From Saprospiraceae bacterium (lineage in GTDB: Bacteria > Bacteroidota > Bacteroidia > Chitinophagales > Saprospiraceae), in the NCBI GenBank assembly GCA_023299965.1, contig JALZVN010000145.1:1-13948 (forward strand): 13,948 nucleotides of DNA, in the 5' to 3' direction. Below, one piece after another: positions 1 to 7,118 of this stretch. The notes under the pieces are model-generated. The model was not told the DNA's origin. It was given only the letters and a program-made list of their open reading frames with translations, and made no database searches. Made by a program: the position numbers and the translations under genes. Position 1 is the stretch's first letter, and every line of letters starts with the position of its first letter.

Positions 1-181
1 TTTTTGATTTTAACCAGACAGAATTAATTGAAAAATTATGATCTGAGACACCAAGATTCAAACTATCGTGCTGTAACCTAGCTACATCAGAAATTCATAG
101 TTCCGAAAAAGTCCAAAGATACTGCTTCCAACTCTAGTTCCCGAGCACTTTGAATGCGAAACACAACAATGTTGAAAATAT
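1..181. other. Left edge, no clear gene
   Basis: No convincing coding region is visible here. Reading from base 3 on the + strand, a short open frame (FDFNQTELIEKL) runs from the window edge to a TGA at 39-41. It could be the C-terminus of a gene that begins outside the window, but twelve residues are too few to decide. The remainder, about 42-181, has no ORF, tRNA-like fold or repeat that I can recognise. Confidence 0.3.
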
Positions 182-211
182 AAAAAGCGCCTACCCAAAG
201 GATAGTGCGCT
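182..211 (-). terminator. Intrinsic terminator of the OmpA-type gene
   Basis: Read on the minus strand, this is AGCGC, one bulged A, CTATCC, a TTT loop, GGGTAG and GCGCT followed by TTTT. The stem has 11 base pairs, one of them a G-T wobble, with a single bulge. It lies about 80 bases beyond the stop codon of the leftward OmpA-type gene and has the right orientation for a rho-independent terminator. Confidence 0.75.
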
Positions 212-265
212 CTTTATTTGACAAACGTTTTGTTTTGTAATATAAAGCCGTCCATGGACTAGCTC

Positions 266-281
266 TATATTAGCTAATATA
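266..281. repeat. 16-base perfect palindrome TATATTAGCTAATATA
   Basis: The sequence equals its own reverse complement over 16 bases. It lies just beyond the stop codon of the leftward OmpA-type gene and before its terminator. It may be a weak 3' UTR hairpin, or chance in AT-rich DNA. No function is assigned. Confidence 0.4.
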
Positions 282-288
282 AAATTAC

Positions 289-1908
289 CTAGTTAATTAT
301 ATACAATTCAAATTCTACTCTTCTATTTTGGCCTCTACCATAATCTGTATCGTTTTCTGCTACTGGTATTCTAGCTCCATACCCGATGTAACTCATTTGT
401 ATTTCTGGTACACCATGATCTCTCAAGTGGCGTACGCAGGCTCGCGCTCTTTTTTCTGACAGTCTCTGATTGACCGAATCCTCTCCCCTGTCATCTGTAT
501 GACCCGATACTTTTAGTCTATAATTCGGATTGTCAATCATCAATTGTACTATCTCATCTAAGACGAAAAATGAAGATTCGGTTAGATTATCACTTAACGT
601 TTTGAACTGCACTGAACGAGTAGCATCCTCCATCAATGTCAAGGCCTTTTTTGTTATACTTGTATTGGTGTAGCTGTCTGTGTAGGTATTTCCATATACA
701 TCATTTGACGAGCTGGCAACATTAGCTTCAGGGCAACCAAAATTAGACGCTGAACCCTTGCGATCAGGACAACTGTCCTTATAATCGGCAATACCATCAG
801 CATCACTATCAGGGCAACCTGCCAAATCTCCCACTGCATTTGGACAAGCATCAAACTTATCAACGACTCCATCCCCATCAGCATCTGGACAACCATTTAC
901 TGGTCCAGCCATATCAGGACAATCATCATCAGCCGCAGAAAATCCATCTCCATCAGCATCTTCGACACCTTTAGCAGTAAATTCCATTTCTGCTGTCGCT
1001 ACATCCTCGATATCTTCTGGGCAACCTAAATAACTTTTTTGACCAGGTATATCTGGACATTGGTCATCTGCATCTGCAATGCCATCTGCATCTGCATCGG
1101 GACATCCATTAGCTGTACCTGGAGTATCAGGACAGTTATCTACAATATCTGCTACACCATCAGCATCTGAATCAGGACAGCCATTTAAGGCTTGCAAGCC
1201 TTCAACATCTGGGCAACTATCATCTGCATCTCCAATCCCATCAGTATCAGAATCTGGGCAACCACCAAATTGTTTACGACCAGCAAGATCAGGACACTTA
1301 TCTACATCATCATCTACTCCGTCACCATCCGTATCAGAAAGCAATTTTTCAAGTTCTTTAGTAGTCGCTGTTGGTCCCACTACTGCTACTAGCCCGACAC
1401 CATACTGAAGATTGGTTCTCGTTACCTCATTCTTGAGATCAGGTCTATATTCTGCTTTGACCTGAAAAAATCCCCAAGGTCCTATCCTAAAATTCAACCC
1501 CGCACCTACTGGAATCTGTGTATATATATCTACTGATTGTTCTTTTGTTCCACCGAATCCAGCATATATAAAAGGTGCTACTGGCGCTTCATCTCCGAAA
1601 TAGGAAGCTTGAACAGTCAAATCTAGTCCAACAAAAGATCTATTACTAGCAAAATCAAACTCACTAGCGCCTAGAATCCCTCCTTTAAAAGGTACTCTTA
1701 AACTTATAAATTTATTCAAATGGCGGCTATAAGAAAATTCAAAGCCCGTAGTAAATCCTTTTGAGTCCGTGTCATCCTGAAAAGTAGCATGATCGATAAG
1801 TAAGATTTGCCCTCCGAAACCATTCGGACGATCGAAGGCTTGTCCATATAGGGCAAAACTCAATACCATTAAGAGGAAGAGCGTAAATTGGTTTTTCGTT
1901 TTTCGCAT
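289..1908 (-). CDS. OmpA-family outer-membrane protein with TSP3 calcium-binding repeats
   Basis: This is a predicted cell-envelope structural protein of 539 residues that ties the outer membrane to peptidoglycan. Residues 1 to about 23 are a signal peptide (basic start, hydrophobic core LFLLMVLSFAL). Residues about 30-180 look like a beta-barrel domain. Residues 192-393 hold seven thrombospondin type-3 units of the form DxDxDGxxDxxDxCPD, starting near 192, 219, 247, 271, 317, 341 and 367. Such Asp-rich loops bind Ca2+ in the family. A 19-residue acidic insert (about 298-316) interrupts the array between units 4 and 5. Residues about 430-539 are an OmpA C-terminal peptidoglycan-binding domain, with SGHTDDRG at 468-475, N480..LS..RA and GRGQNRRVE at 524-532. 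This arrangement is common in Bacteroidota. The gene is monocistronic, with its own terminator at 182-211. The family call is firm; the exact physiological role is not known. Confidence 0.93.
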   Translation of the reverse strand: MRKTKNQFTLFLLMVLSFALYGQAFDRPNGFGGQILLIDHATFQDDTDSKGFTTGFEFSYSRHLNKFISLRVPFKGGILGASEFDFASNRSFVGLDLTVQASYFGDEAPVAPFIYAGFGGTKEQSVDIYTQIPVGAGLNFRIGPWGFFQVKAEYRPDLKNEVTRTNLQYGVGLVAVVGPTATTKELEKLLSDTDGDGVDDDVDKCPDLAGRKQFGGCPDSDTDGIGDADDSCPDVEGLQALNGCPDSDADGVADIVDNCPDTPGTANGCPDADADGIADADDQCPDIPGQKSYLGCPEDIEDVATAEMEFTAKGVEDADGDGFSAADDDCPDMAGPVNGCPDADGDGVVDKFDACPNAVGDLAGCPDSDADGIADYKDSCPDRKGSASNFGCPEANVASSSNDVYGNTYTDSYTNTSITKKALTLMEDATRSVQFKTLSDNLTESSFFVLDEIVQLMIDNPNYRLKVSGHTDDRGEDSVNQRLSEKRARACVRHLRDHGVPEIQMSYIGYGARIPVAENDTDYGRGQNRRVEFELYIIN

Positions 1909-2150
1909 TGATATAAGGTTTTAATATCAACTGTAAATAAATGTCAATGAAGGCATTAGTTACAATACAGTATGTTTCTGATAAAAAAACGGCTTATAAG
2001 ATTGATTACGAGCTAATTAGAAAATGGAAAGCTCTCGAAAAGATAGTACTTTCAGCAGGCAAATCAGCTTTTTTGCATGATTTTTTTTGAATATATTTAT
2101 ATCATTAAACTAAATCTAAGCAATTCATGTTATACTCAAAATAACCGCTA
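1909..2150. other. Divergent intergenic region (OmpA / thiol protein)
   Basis: These 242 AT-rich bases separate two divergent genes and must hold both promoters. I see no clean TAnnTTTG -7 element on either strand. On the minus strand a TTGACA (around 1953-1948) lies about 40 bases upstream of the OmpA-type start, without a convincing -10 partner. No ORF or RNA gene is recognisable. Confidence 0.4.
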
Positions 2151-2681
2151 ATGTACGTAGAGAAAGAGATACAAAAAGCTATGGTCATGAATACTGGAGA
2201 TAATCTATACGATTACTCCAATGATCAACCGATTCTGTTGGTATTTCTTAGACACTTTGGTTGTGTTTTTTGCAAAGAGGCAATGCGAGATATAGCGAAA
2301 TCAAAGCTAGAAATACGGGACCTAGGTGTTGAGATCGTCTTTGTACACATGGCTACCAATGAGATCGCAAATAAATACTTTAACGAATTTGATTTAGCTG
2401 GATGCAAACACATTAGCGACCTTGATAAAAGATACTACTCTGAGTTTGGATTGAGAAAAGGTTCATTTACACAACTATATGGCTTGCAAACTTGGTTTAG
2501 AGGATTCGCTCCTGACAATAAGGAAAATAAATTAGAAGTCTCTAAAAGCCTAGGTGACGCTACTCAGATGCCAGGCATTTTTCACATTTTGAATGGTAAA
2601 ATACTAGAAAGCTATATACATAAATTAGCTTCAGTGAGACCGGATTATCTGCACTTGGTTGAATGCTGTCTTGTACGATAG
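2151..2681 (+). CDS. Peroxiredoxin-like (AhpC/TSA_2 type) thiol protein with C-x-x-C
   Basis: This 176-residue protein has a thioredoxin fold and no signal peptide, so it is probably cytoplasmic. After a strand LLVFLRHFG it carries Cys38-Val-Phe-Cys41, followed by a helix KEAMRDIAKSKLEI. The R-x-x-GCxxC-(R/K)-E layout is that of the peroxiredoxin-like AhpC-TSA_2 / PRXL2 group, whose relatives include selenoprotein L-type proteins with U-x-x-U. Later segments fit that fold: VEIVFVHM (strand), a YYSEFGLRKGS-type stretch, and a C-terminal TQMPGIFHILNGKI like the cis-Pro and beta-hairpin region. The expected role is thiol-disulfide exchange or peroxide reduction; the substrate is unknown. The start at 2151 is the first ATG in a frame with no closer competitor. 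There is no Shine-Dalgarno, as is usual in this phylum. The gene stands alone, 103 bases ahead of the VWA gene. Two other Cys (84 and 172-173 region) are not in obvious motifs. Confidence 0.75.
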   Translation: MYVEKEIQKAMVMNTGDNLYDYSNDQPILLVFLRHFGCVFCKEAMRDIAKSKLEIRDLGVEIVFVHMATNEIANKYFNEFDLAGCKHISDLDKRYYSEFGLRKGSFTQLYGLQTWFRGFAPDNKENKLEVSKSLGDATQMPGIFHILNGKILESYIHKLASVRPDYLHLVECCLVR

Positions 2682-2784
2682 TATCCGCAGCCCTACATAA
2701 AGTCATAGATTTACTTTAGATTACCATCTCCTCTATAAATATCATAAATTAGTCCGTACATTAGACTAAATAATATATCCAAAT

Positions 2785-3885
2785 ATGATCGGGTTACGTT
2801 TTACAGATTTTATTCCTTCGGACTTAGCAGGTTCTACTTTTGAAAAACTTTTAGATTTATTTAAAGAGCTACTGGTACATACCTCAGGAGACGTTAGTGA
2901 AGCTTTATCCTGGTTGACAGAACTTGACAAACAATATAAGCTTACCAACGAGGAGTATGGTATGGCTGACTTTATCCAAGATCTAATTGACAAAGGCTAT
3001 ATCAAGAATCCTAAAGATCAGGATGATGGTTTTAGACCATCTAAAAAGATGGAAATTGCCATCCGTCAAAAATCTCTAGAAGATGTGTTTGGTAAAATTA
3101 AAAAATCCGGTCGCGGCAATCACAATACTAAATCTACAGGTCAAGGAGAAGAATACACTTCTGATCTAAAACCTTACGAATTTGGAGATAGTCTTGAAAA
3201 TATCGCCATTTCTGAATCTATCAAAAACGCGCAAATTAATCATGGTATAGATGGTTTTAGTCTTACTAATGAAGATCTTGAAGTAAGAGAGACTTACTAT
3301 CAAAGTCAGATGAGCACGGTATTGATGATTGACATTTCCCACTCCATGATCTTGTACGGTGAGGATAGAATAACTCCAGCAAAGAAAGTGGCAATGGCTT
3401 TATCAGAGTTGATTACCACTCGTTATCCAAAAGATACGCTTGATATATTGGTATTTGGTAACGACGCCTGGACCATTGAGATTAAAGATTTGCCGTATTT
3501 AGAGGTAGGTCCGTATCATACAAATACTATTGCAGGTCTAGAATTAGCAATGGATCTTTTGCGCAAAAGAAAAAATCCTAATAAGCAAATCTTTATGATC
3601 ACGGACGGGAAACCAACGTGCATGAAGAAGGGTAAAAAATACTACAAAAATGCTTTTGGTCTTGATCGTAAAATCATCAATAGAACCCTTGCTTTAGCTT
3701 CTTCGTGCCGCAAAATGCAAGTACCTATCACTACCTTTATGATAGCAAGTGATCCTTACTTGATGAATTTTGTAGAGCAATTTACCAAGGCAAATCAGGG
3801 TAAAGCGTACTACAGTGGACTCAATGGTTTAGGAGAGTTTGTCTTTAAAGATTATAAGCATAACAAGTCTCGTAGACCAAGGTAA
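2785..3885 (+). CDS. VWA-domain protein (COG4867-like)
   Basis: This is a 366-residue cytoplasmic protein with no signal peptide or membrane segment. Residues 1-100 are helical and include a basic segment near 86-110. Residues about 110-150 hold a Gly/Glu-rich linker and the phrase KPYEFGDSLEN, typical of the COG4867 VWA family. Residues about 175-360 form the von Willebrand factor A domain, with an intact metal-ion-dependent adhesion site: D183-x-S185-x-S187, Thr248 (HTNTIAGL) and D274 in ITDGKPT. The C-terminus is basic (HNKSRRPR). In many bacteria such proteins are encoded next to an AAA+ ATPase of the magnesium-chelatase/MoxR kind, and the pair is thought to remodel or insert metal into partner proteins. 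No such ATPase gene is beside it here. The family call is good; the biochemical role is unknown. Confidence 0.82.
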   Translation: MIGLRFTDFIPSDLAGSTFEKLLDLFKELLVHTSGDVSEALSWLTELDKQYKLTNEEYGMADFIQDLIDKGYIKNPKDQDDGFRPSKKMEIAIRQKSLEDVFGKIKKSGRGNHNTKSTGQGEEYTSDLKPYEFGDSLENIAISESIKNAQINHGIDGFSLTNEDLEVRETYYQSQMSTVLMIDISHSMILYGEDRITPAKKVAMALSELITTRYPKDTLDILVFGNDAWTIEIKDLPYLEVGPYHTNTIAGLELAMDLLRKRKNPNKQIFMITDGKPTCMKKGKKYYKNAFGLDRKIINRTLALASSCRKMQVPITTFMIASDPYLMNFVEQFTKANQGKAYYSGLNGLGEFVFKDYKHNKSRRPR

Positions 3886-3950
3886 TCTTGTTGTAGAAAT
3901 AAAGGACATCTATAATTGCGCTTACCGTAATCATGATACATATTGATACT

Positions 3951-3987
3951 AAAAAAACAGATGTATCTTTTCGGACACATCTGTTTT
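3951..3987 (-). terminator. Terminator between converging VWA gene and hemH
   Basis: A perfect 11-bp inverted repeat, AAAACAGATGT at 3954-3964 and ACATCTGTTTT at 3977-3987, can extend by two further pairs past one A-C mismatch to leave a six-base loop. On the minus strand it is followed by seven T residues, 31 bases past the hemH stop, which is a textbook rho-independent terminator. On the + strand the T run is only four, so it may also act, less strongly, on the VWA transcript. Confidence 0.85.
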
Positions 3988-4017
3988 AGTAAGAATTTTT
4001 GTGGCTTCAAACCCTTA

Positions 4018-5055
4018 TTAAGCAGTAACTAAAGTTCTTTTTTTGATTATTTTTACCACCGCATTTATCCAGTCAGGATCATCATTTAGACTAGGAACTA
4101 AATCAATGTGTTCACCTCCCCATTCTTCAAATTCTTCCTGATACTCATCACTGATTTCGATAATTGTCTCCAAACAATCTGCAACAAATGCAGGGCTAAA
4201 AACAAGAAGGCGCTTAGCCCCTTTTTCGGCTAAATCTTCTAAAACCTTAATCGTATACGGCTGCACCCATGGATCTGGACCTAAACGAGATTGATAGCAA
4301 ATGGTATAATCTTTTTTATCGAGACCCAATTTATCTGCTATCAGAAACGCCGTTCCATGACATTGTGCAGAATAGCAAAACTGATTGCGCTCTGAAATAG
4401 AATGACAACAATCAGCGCTTTTCAAACAATGGTCACAGTTGTCTGTTTTTCTCAATTGACTTTGTGGCAACCCATGGTATGAAAACAAGATGTGATCATA
4501 CGACGTGAGATCGAACTTCTTTGCATTCTTCACAAACACATTGACAAGATCTTCATTATCCCAAAAAGAGTTGATAATTTTCACATTTGGAATGGCTAAT
4601 TGCTTTCCAACTATACGCATTACTTCCTCATGCACAGATCCAGTAGATGCAGATGCATAATGCGGAAAAAGCGGCATCACAATCATCTCATTGATATTGT
4701 GTGCATTGAGCTTTTCGATAGCAGAAGCGATACTTGGATTCTGGTATCGCATTGCTAATTCTACCACATACTCCTCTCCTAGTTGTGCGCGTACCCCTTC
4801 GACTAGCTTTTCGCCGTAGTATTTTAGCGGCGAACCGTTTTCTGTCCAAAGTTTTTGGTACAGTTTCCCAGAACTACCCGATCTAAAAGGGGCGATAAAA
4901 CCTCTGACTAGTAGCTGTCTGAAAACCCAAGGAATATCAATTACTCTTTTGTCGAGTAGAAATTCTTTGAGGTATTTGTATACATCATATCTACCTGGCG
5001 AATCTGGAGTACCCAAGTTGACAATCAATACACCTATTCTTCCCTTCGTATTCAT
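4018..5055 (-). CDS. hemH: Ferrochelatase with cysteine-rich insert
   Basis: This enzyme inserts Fe2+ into a porphyrin in a late step of heme synthesis. The 345-residue length and motifs are typical: an N-terminal GVLIVNLGTPDSP (8-20), MPLFPHYASASTGS (127-140), the catalytic His194 in SYHGLP, the LGPDPWVQPYT phrase (258-268) and the conserved Glu296 in ADCLETIIEI. Between His194 and the next conserved block lies an insert with six cysteines (207, 210, 216, 217, 227, 232). A related internal Cys segment binds a [2Fe-2S] cluster in some bacterial ferrochelatases, such as the Myxococcus type, and similar segments are common in Bacteroidota. A cluster here is an inference. No other heme gene is near. 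The gene is monocistronic, with a hairpin terminator downstream. An A-rich stretch but no Shine-Dalgarno precedes the ATG. Whether it uses protoporphyrin or coproporphyrin cannot be read from this window. Confidence 0.95.
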   Translation of the reverse strand: MNTKGRIGVLIVNLGTPDSPGRYDVYKYLKEFLLDKRVIDIPWVFRQLLVRGFIAPFRSGSSGKLYQKLWTENGSPLKYYGEKLVEGVRAQLGEEYVVELAMRYQNPSIASAIEKLNAHNINEMIVMPLFPHYASASTGSVHEEVMRIVGKQLAIPNVKIINSFWDNEDLVNVFVKNAKKFDLTSYDHILFSYHGLPQSQLRKTDNCDHCLKSADCCHSISERNQFCYSAQCHGTAFLIADKLGLDKKDYTICYQSRLGPDPWVQPYTIKVLEDLAEKGAKRLLVFSPAFVADCLETIIEISDEYQEEFEEWGGEHIDLVPSLNDDPDWINAVVKIIKKRTLVTA

Positions 5056-5118
5056 TTTTTCTTTATTTACAATCGAACAACAAAAAAAAGGATAAGTTCA
5101 TTAAGATTTCTCTCTATT

Positions 5119-5340
5119 ATGTCAAAATATGAAGGGATTTTGATTTGGGGTCATCCAGATCCCAATTCCGGCGATGCCTACATTGAGACTGGACCGCGTC
5201 GTCCGTTATATCCCCTACGACGCAGGCGATGCGTCTCTTCACGGGAATGCCACTACCACCGCTTGCCTCTTACGCACTCCGTTTGTCGGGCTTTGACACC
5301 TGCGGCGAGTCGCGACCATTCGTTAGGTCTATCAGATTAG
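5119..5340 (+). CDS. Doubtful 73-residue ORF running into a GC-rich element
   Basis: I do not recognise this ORF. The first 25 codons (MSKYEGILIWGHPDPNSG and following) use AT-rich codons like the neighbours and look as if they could begin a real protein. From about base 5191 the DNA becomes 60% G+C, and the peptide turns into an Arg/Pro/Ser/His-rich string (for example PLYPLRRRRC) with no domain. Through the same GC-rich part another frame (5189-5293) is also open, which is expected of structured non-coding DNA. The likeliest reading is a gene start cut short by insertion of a repeat, or no gene at all. It is divergent from hemH, with 63 bases between the starts. Confidence 0.2.
   Translation: MSKYEGILIWGHPDPNSGDAYIETGPRRPLYPLRRRRCVSSRECHYHRLPLTHSVCRALTPAASRDHSLGLSD
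5191..5330. repeat. GC-rich structured element (REP-like or mobile remnant)
   Basis: By direct count 84 of 140 bases are G or C, while the flanking genes are clearly AT-rich. It contains GCGTCGT (5196-5202) pairing with ACGACGC (5217-5223), and an overlapping hairpin GACGCA (5219-5224), GGCGA loop, TGCGTC (5230-5235). These two hairpins share bases and exclude each other. A perfect 8-base palindrome, GTCGCGAC, lies at 5309-5316. No transposase, tRNA or ribosomal RNA similarity is visible. I infer an interspersed repeat of the sort found between genes in Bacteroidota. Copies elsewhere in the genome would prove it, but cannot be seen in this window. Confidence 0.5.
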
Positions 5341-5355
5341 TACAAGTCTAAAGTA

Positions 5356-6315
5356 TTATTGAGGGAAATCTAATGGTCTCTTTAGGGTAGGTCTTTGGCT
5401 CACTTCATGATAGCATATGGCATCTTCTGCATAATAATGCGTTACTAGAGATTTACGCGTCAATGATTTATCATGATGAGGTTCACCCCCATGAAGTAAA
5501 TTGGAGTGCCATAGAAGTACATCACCAGGTTCGGCTAAAAGTATCTTACGTTCAAAATTGTGTTCCGCCAAGACATCTTCAATTTTATCTTCATAATCAC
5601 TATACTGTTTCTTGCCCAGAAAAAGATTGGTTCCTGCATTGCCAAAATCTCTATTAACTAGATATGGTAATTTGTGAGATCCCTCATAATAGTGCAAGGG
5701 TCCATTCTGATCGGTCGTTTTTTCTAAGGCAATCCATGCAGCTATAATATTTCCATAAGGAAAAGTGGACATATGGTAAGAGTCCGAATGGGTCCGCTGT
5801 TCGCTACCAGTCAAGAAATTAATGCTCTGAAAAAGATCCATCTTCTTACCCATGATAAGATTGATGATACGCATCAGTTCAGGGTCTGCACTAGCTTTCA
5901 GCATGATGTCAGAATAGTGAATAGCAAACATCATTTTGTTACCCACCCAGCGTGCTTTATTTGACTGATCCAGTCTCCTTACTTCATCATTGATTTGCTG
6001 GACTCTGTCCGGAGAGAAAAATCGTTTTAAAATGATGTAGCCTCTGTCAGACCATGGTAGTAATTCTTCTTGACGCTGCTTCGACAAATTTTGAAAAGAA
6101 GGTTCCTTAGGTAAGGTATCTCTTGTATTGAATTTATCATGGATATTTAACGGACTTTCCAATCCAATAAAGTCATTACTAGATACCGAGGAGTAGTATT
6201 TTTTATGGATCCCATACTTCTTGTACTTTTCTATATTGTGCTCAAGCTCACTACGCTTAAACAAATTGTACAACTCGTAACTGGGTTTGAATTTTCTGAT
6301 AAACTGAGAAATCAT
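5356..6315 (-). CDS. Phytanoyl-CoA dioxygenase (PhyH)-family Fe(II)/2-oxoglutarate oxygenase
   Basis: This is a 319-residue soluble protein with no signal peptide. The PhyH-like double-stranded beta-helix spans about residues 85-300. The iron-binding facial triad is visible: His176 and Asp178 in RTHSDSYH, and a distal His275 in LLWHSNLLHGG. Arg288 in LTRKSLVTHYY is placed to bind the carboxylate of 2-oxoglutarate. The acidic-aromatic phrase GPLHYYEGSHKLP (205-217) is the usual family signature. The expected chemistry is hydroxylation of a small molecule or lipid using O2, Fe(II) and 2-oxoglutarate. The substrate cannot be told, since this family also acts on ectoine, mitomycin and many secondary metabolites. 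Residues 1-60 are a basic, aromatic-rich extension outside the core. The gene lies 21 bases behind the barrel-protein gene and is probably co-transcribed with it. Confidence 0.85.
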   Translation of the reverse strand: MISQFIRKFKPSYELYNLFKRSELEHNIEKYKKYGIHKKYYSSVSSNDFIGLESPLNIHDKFNTRDTLPKEPSFQNLSKQRQEELLPWSDRGYIILKRFFSPDRVQQINDEVRRLDQSNKARWVGNKMMFAIHYSDIMLKASADPELMRIINLIMGKKMDLFQSINFLTGSEQRTHSDSYHMSTFPYGNIIAAWIALEKTTDQNGPLHYYEGSHKLPYLVNRDFGNAGTNLFLGKKQYSDYEDKIEDVLAEHNFERKILLAEPGDVLLWHSNLLHGGEPHHDKSLTRKSLVTHYYAEDAICYHEVSQRPTLKRPLDFPQ

Positions 6316-6336
6316 AGAAGAAAAATACGCAATTTA

Positions 6337-7029
6337 TCAGTAAGTAAGGGTATTAAATGTATACCGAAGACGAATACCGAAGTTTTCAGTATTGTCTGTA
6401 CGATGGACCAATTCTAAATTGAGATTATTGAGCTCGATACCGAGTCCTAGTTCGAAACGCAAGTTGATACTGGAAACATTGAATTCATCATTATCTAAAA
6501 TAGGTGGTGTTCTAGTAGATTCCTCCAAAAGATTCCCATTGGTATCTGCAAATCTAGTATTTAAATATTCGGGTTGAGTATCCTGTCGAAATGTAAATTC
6601 TGGTCCAACACCGATGATGAAATATACATTTGGATTTTCTAAGTAGATAAACCGAATAGAGGCTAGTGAAGTAATTTTGAGATCATTATGCATCACCCTA
6701 TAAAAATCAGATATAAAGGTAGTGTCTGGAACTGGATCTTGCATCTGCCTGGTACTGTCAATTAAAATAGGTAGATCTTCATAAGACTTGAAGCGGATGC
6801 CTGCTTCGTAGGAAAAAAGGACTTTATCTAAGACTTTGCGTTCTTGGAAAGCTCCAATCTCAAAACCAAATCCACTATTCCCATTAAGCACAAATTCTGA
6901 AATATTTTCAACCGTAGCGTGAACACCTGTTCGAATTACTCTTTGCCTAATACTATCCAACTCTTGGCTCATCCCTGTAGAAGGAATTAAACTTAAAAGC
7001 AATAAACATAAAAAACATCTTACCATCAA
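6337..7029 (-). CDS. Secreted / outer-membrane beta-barrel protein, uncharacterised
   Basis: This 230-residue protein begins with a signal peptide (hydrophobic CFLCLLLLSLIP, probable cleavage near GMS-QE, residues 20-23). The mature part is rich in alternating polar and hydrophobic beta strands (for example VYFIIGVGPEFTF, INLRFELGLGIEL, FGIRLRYTF). It ends in an aromatic residue (TLTY), as many outer-membrane barrels do. This suggests a small porin-like barrel of the type common in Bacteroidota. No ligand-binding motif or lipobox is seen. Either of two adjacent ATGs (7027-7029 or 7024-7026) could start it. It is first in a likely two-gene unit with the PhyH-like oxygenase, and a candidate -7 element lies just upstream. 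Function unknown. Confidence 0.7.
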   Translation of the reverse strand: MMVRCFLCLLLLSLIPSTGMSQELDSIRQRVIRTGVHATVENISEFVLNGNSGFGFEIGAFQERKVLDKVLFSYEAGIRFKSYEDLPILIDSTRQMQDPVPDTTFISDFYRVMHNDLKITSLASIRFIYLENPNVYFIIGVGPEFTFRQDTQPEYLNTRFADTNGNLLEESTRTPPILDNDEFNVSSINLRFELGLGIELNNLNLELVHRTDNTENFGIRLRYTFNTLTY

Positions 7030-7049
7030 CTCTTCAAGATTTGAGATTG

Positions 7050-7057
7050 CAAATATA
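7050..7057 (-). promoter_or_regulatory. Candidate -7 element TATATTTG for the barrel protein - PhyH unit
   Basis: The minus strand reads TATATTTG here, an exact match to the Bacteroidota primary-sigma -7 consensus TAnnTTTG. It sits 20 bases upstream of the barrel-protein ATG, which predicts a leader of about 14 bases. No good TTG -33 element is found at the usual distance, so this remains a candidate. Confidence 0.4.
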
Positions 7058-7089
7058 ACTCTTAGACAATGATTTTATCTAAAGCGCTG

Positions 7090-7109
7090 CATTTTGATAT
7101 ATCAAAATG
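7090..7109. promoter_or_regulatory. 20-base perfect palindrome, possible operator or hairpin
   Basis: CATTTTGATATATCAAAATG is identical to its reverse complement over all 20 bases. It lies 9 bases beyond the RNase D stop and about 33 bases upstream of the candidate -7 element of the barrel protein - PhyH unit. It could be an operator for a dimeric regulator, or a stem-loop at the end of the RNase D message. No T-run follows it on the minus strand, so it is not a standard terminator. Confidence 0.45.
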
Positions 7110-7118
7110 GCTATTGGC

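Noticed and set aside
1079..1408. Open frame on the + strand opposite the OmpA gene
   Set aside because: It is antisense to the TSP3 repeats, and its Ser/Pro-rich product merely mirrors the repeated Asp/Gly codons.
2749..2769. Inverted repeat TTAGTC / GACTAA just upstream of the VWA gene as an operator
   Set aside because: Six base pairs with a nine-base spacer is expected by chance in AT-rich DNA, and nothing else supports it.
5315..5328. GTTAGGT at 5322-5328 fits the GTTRRRY core of an integron attC site
   Set aside because: No matching RYYYAAC lies at the required distance on either strand, and no integrase or cassette array is present.
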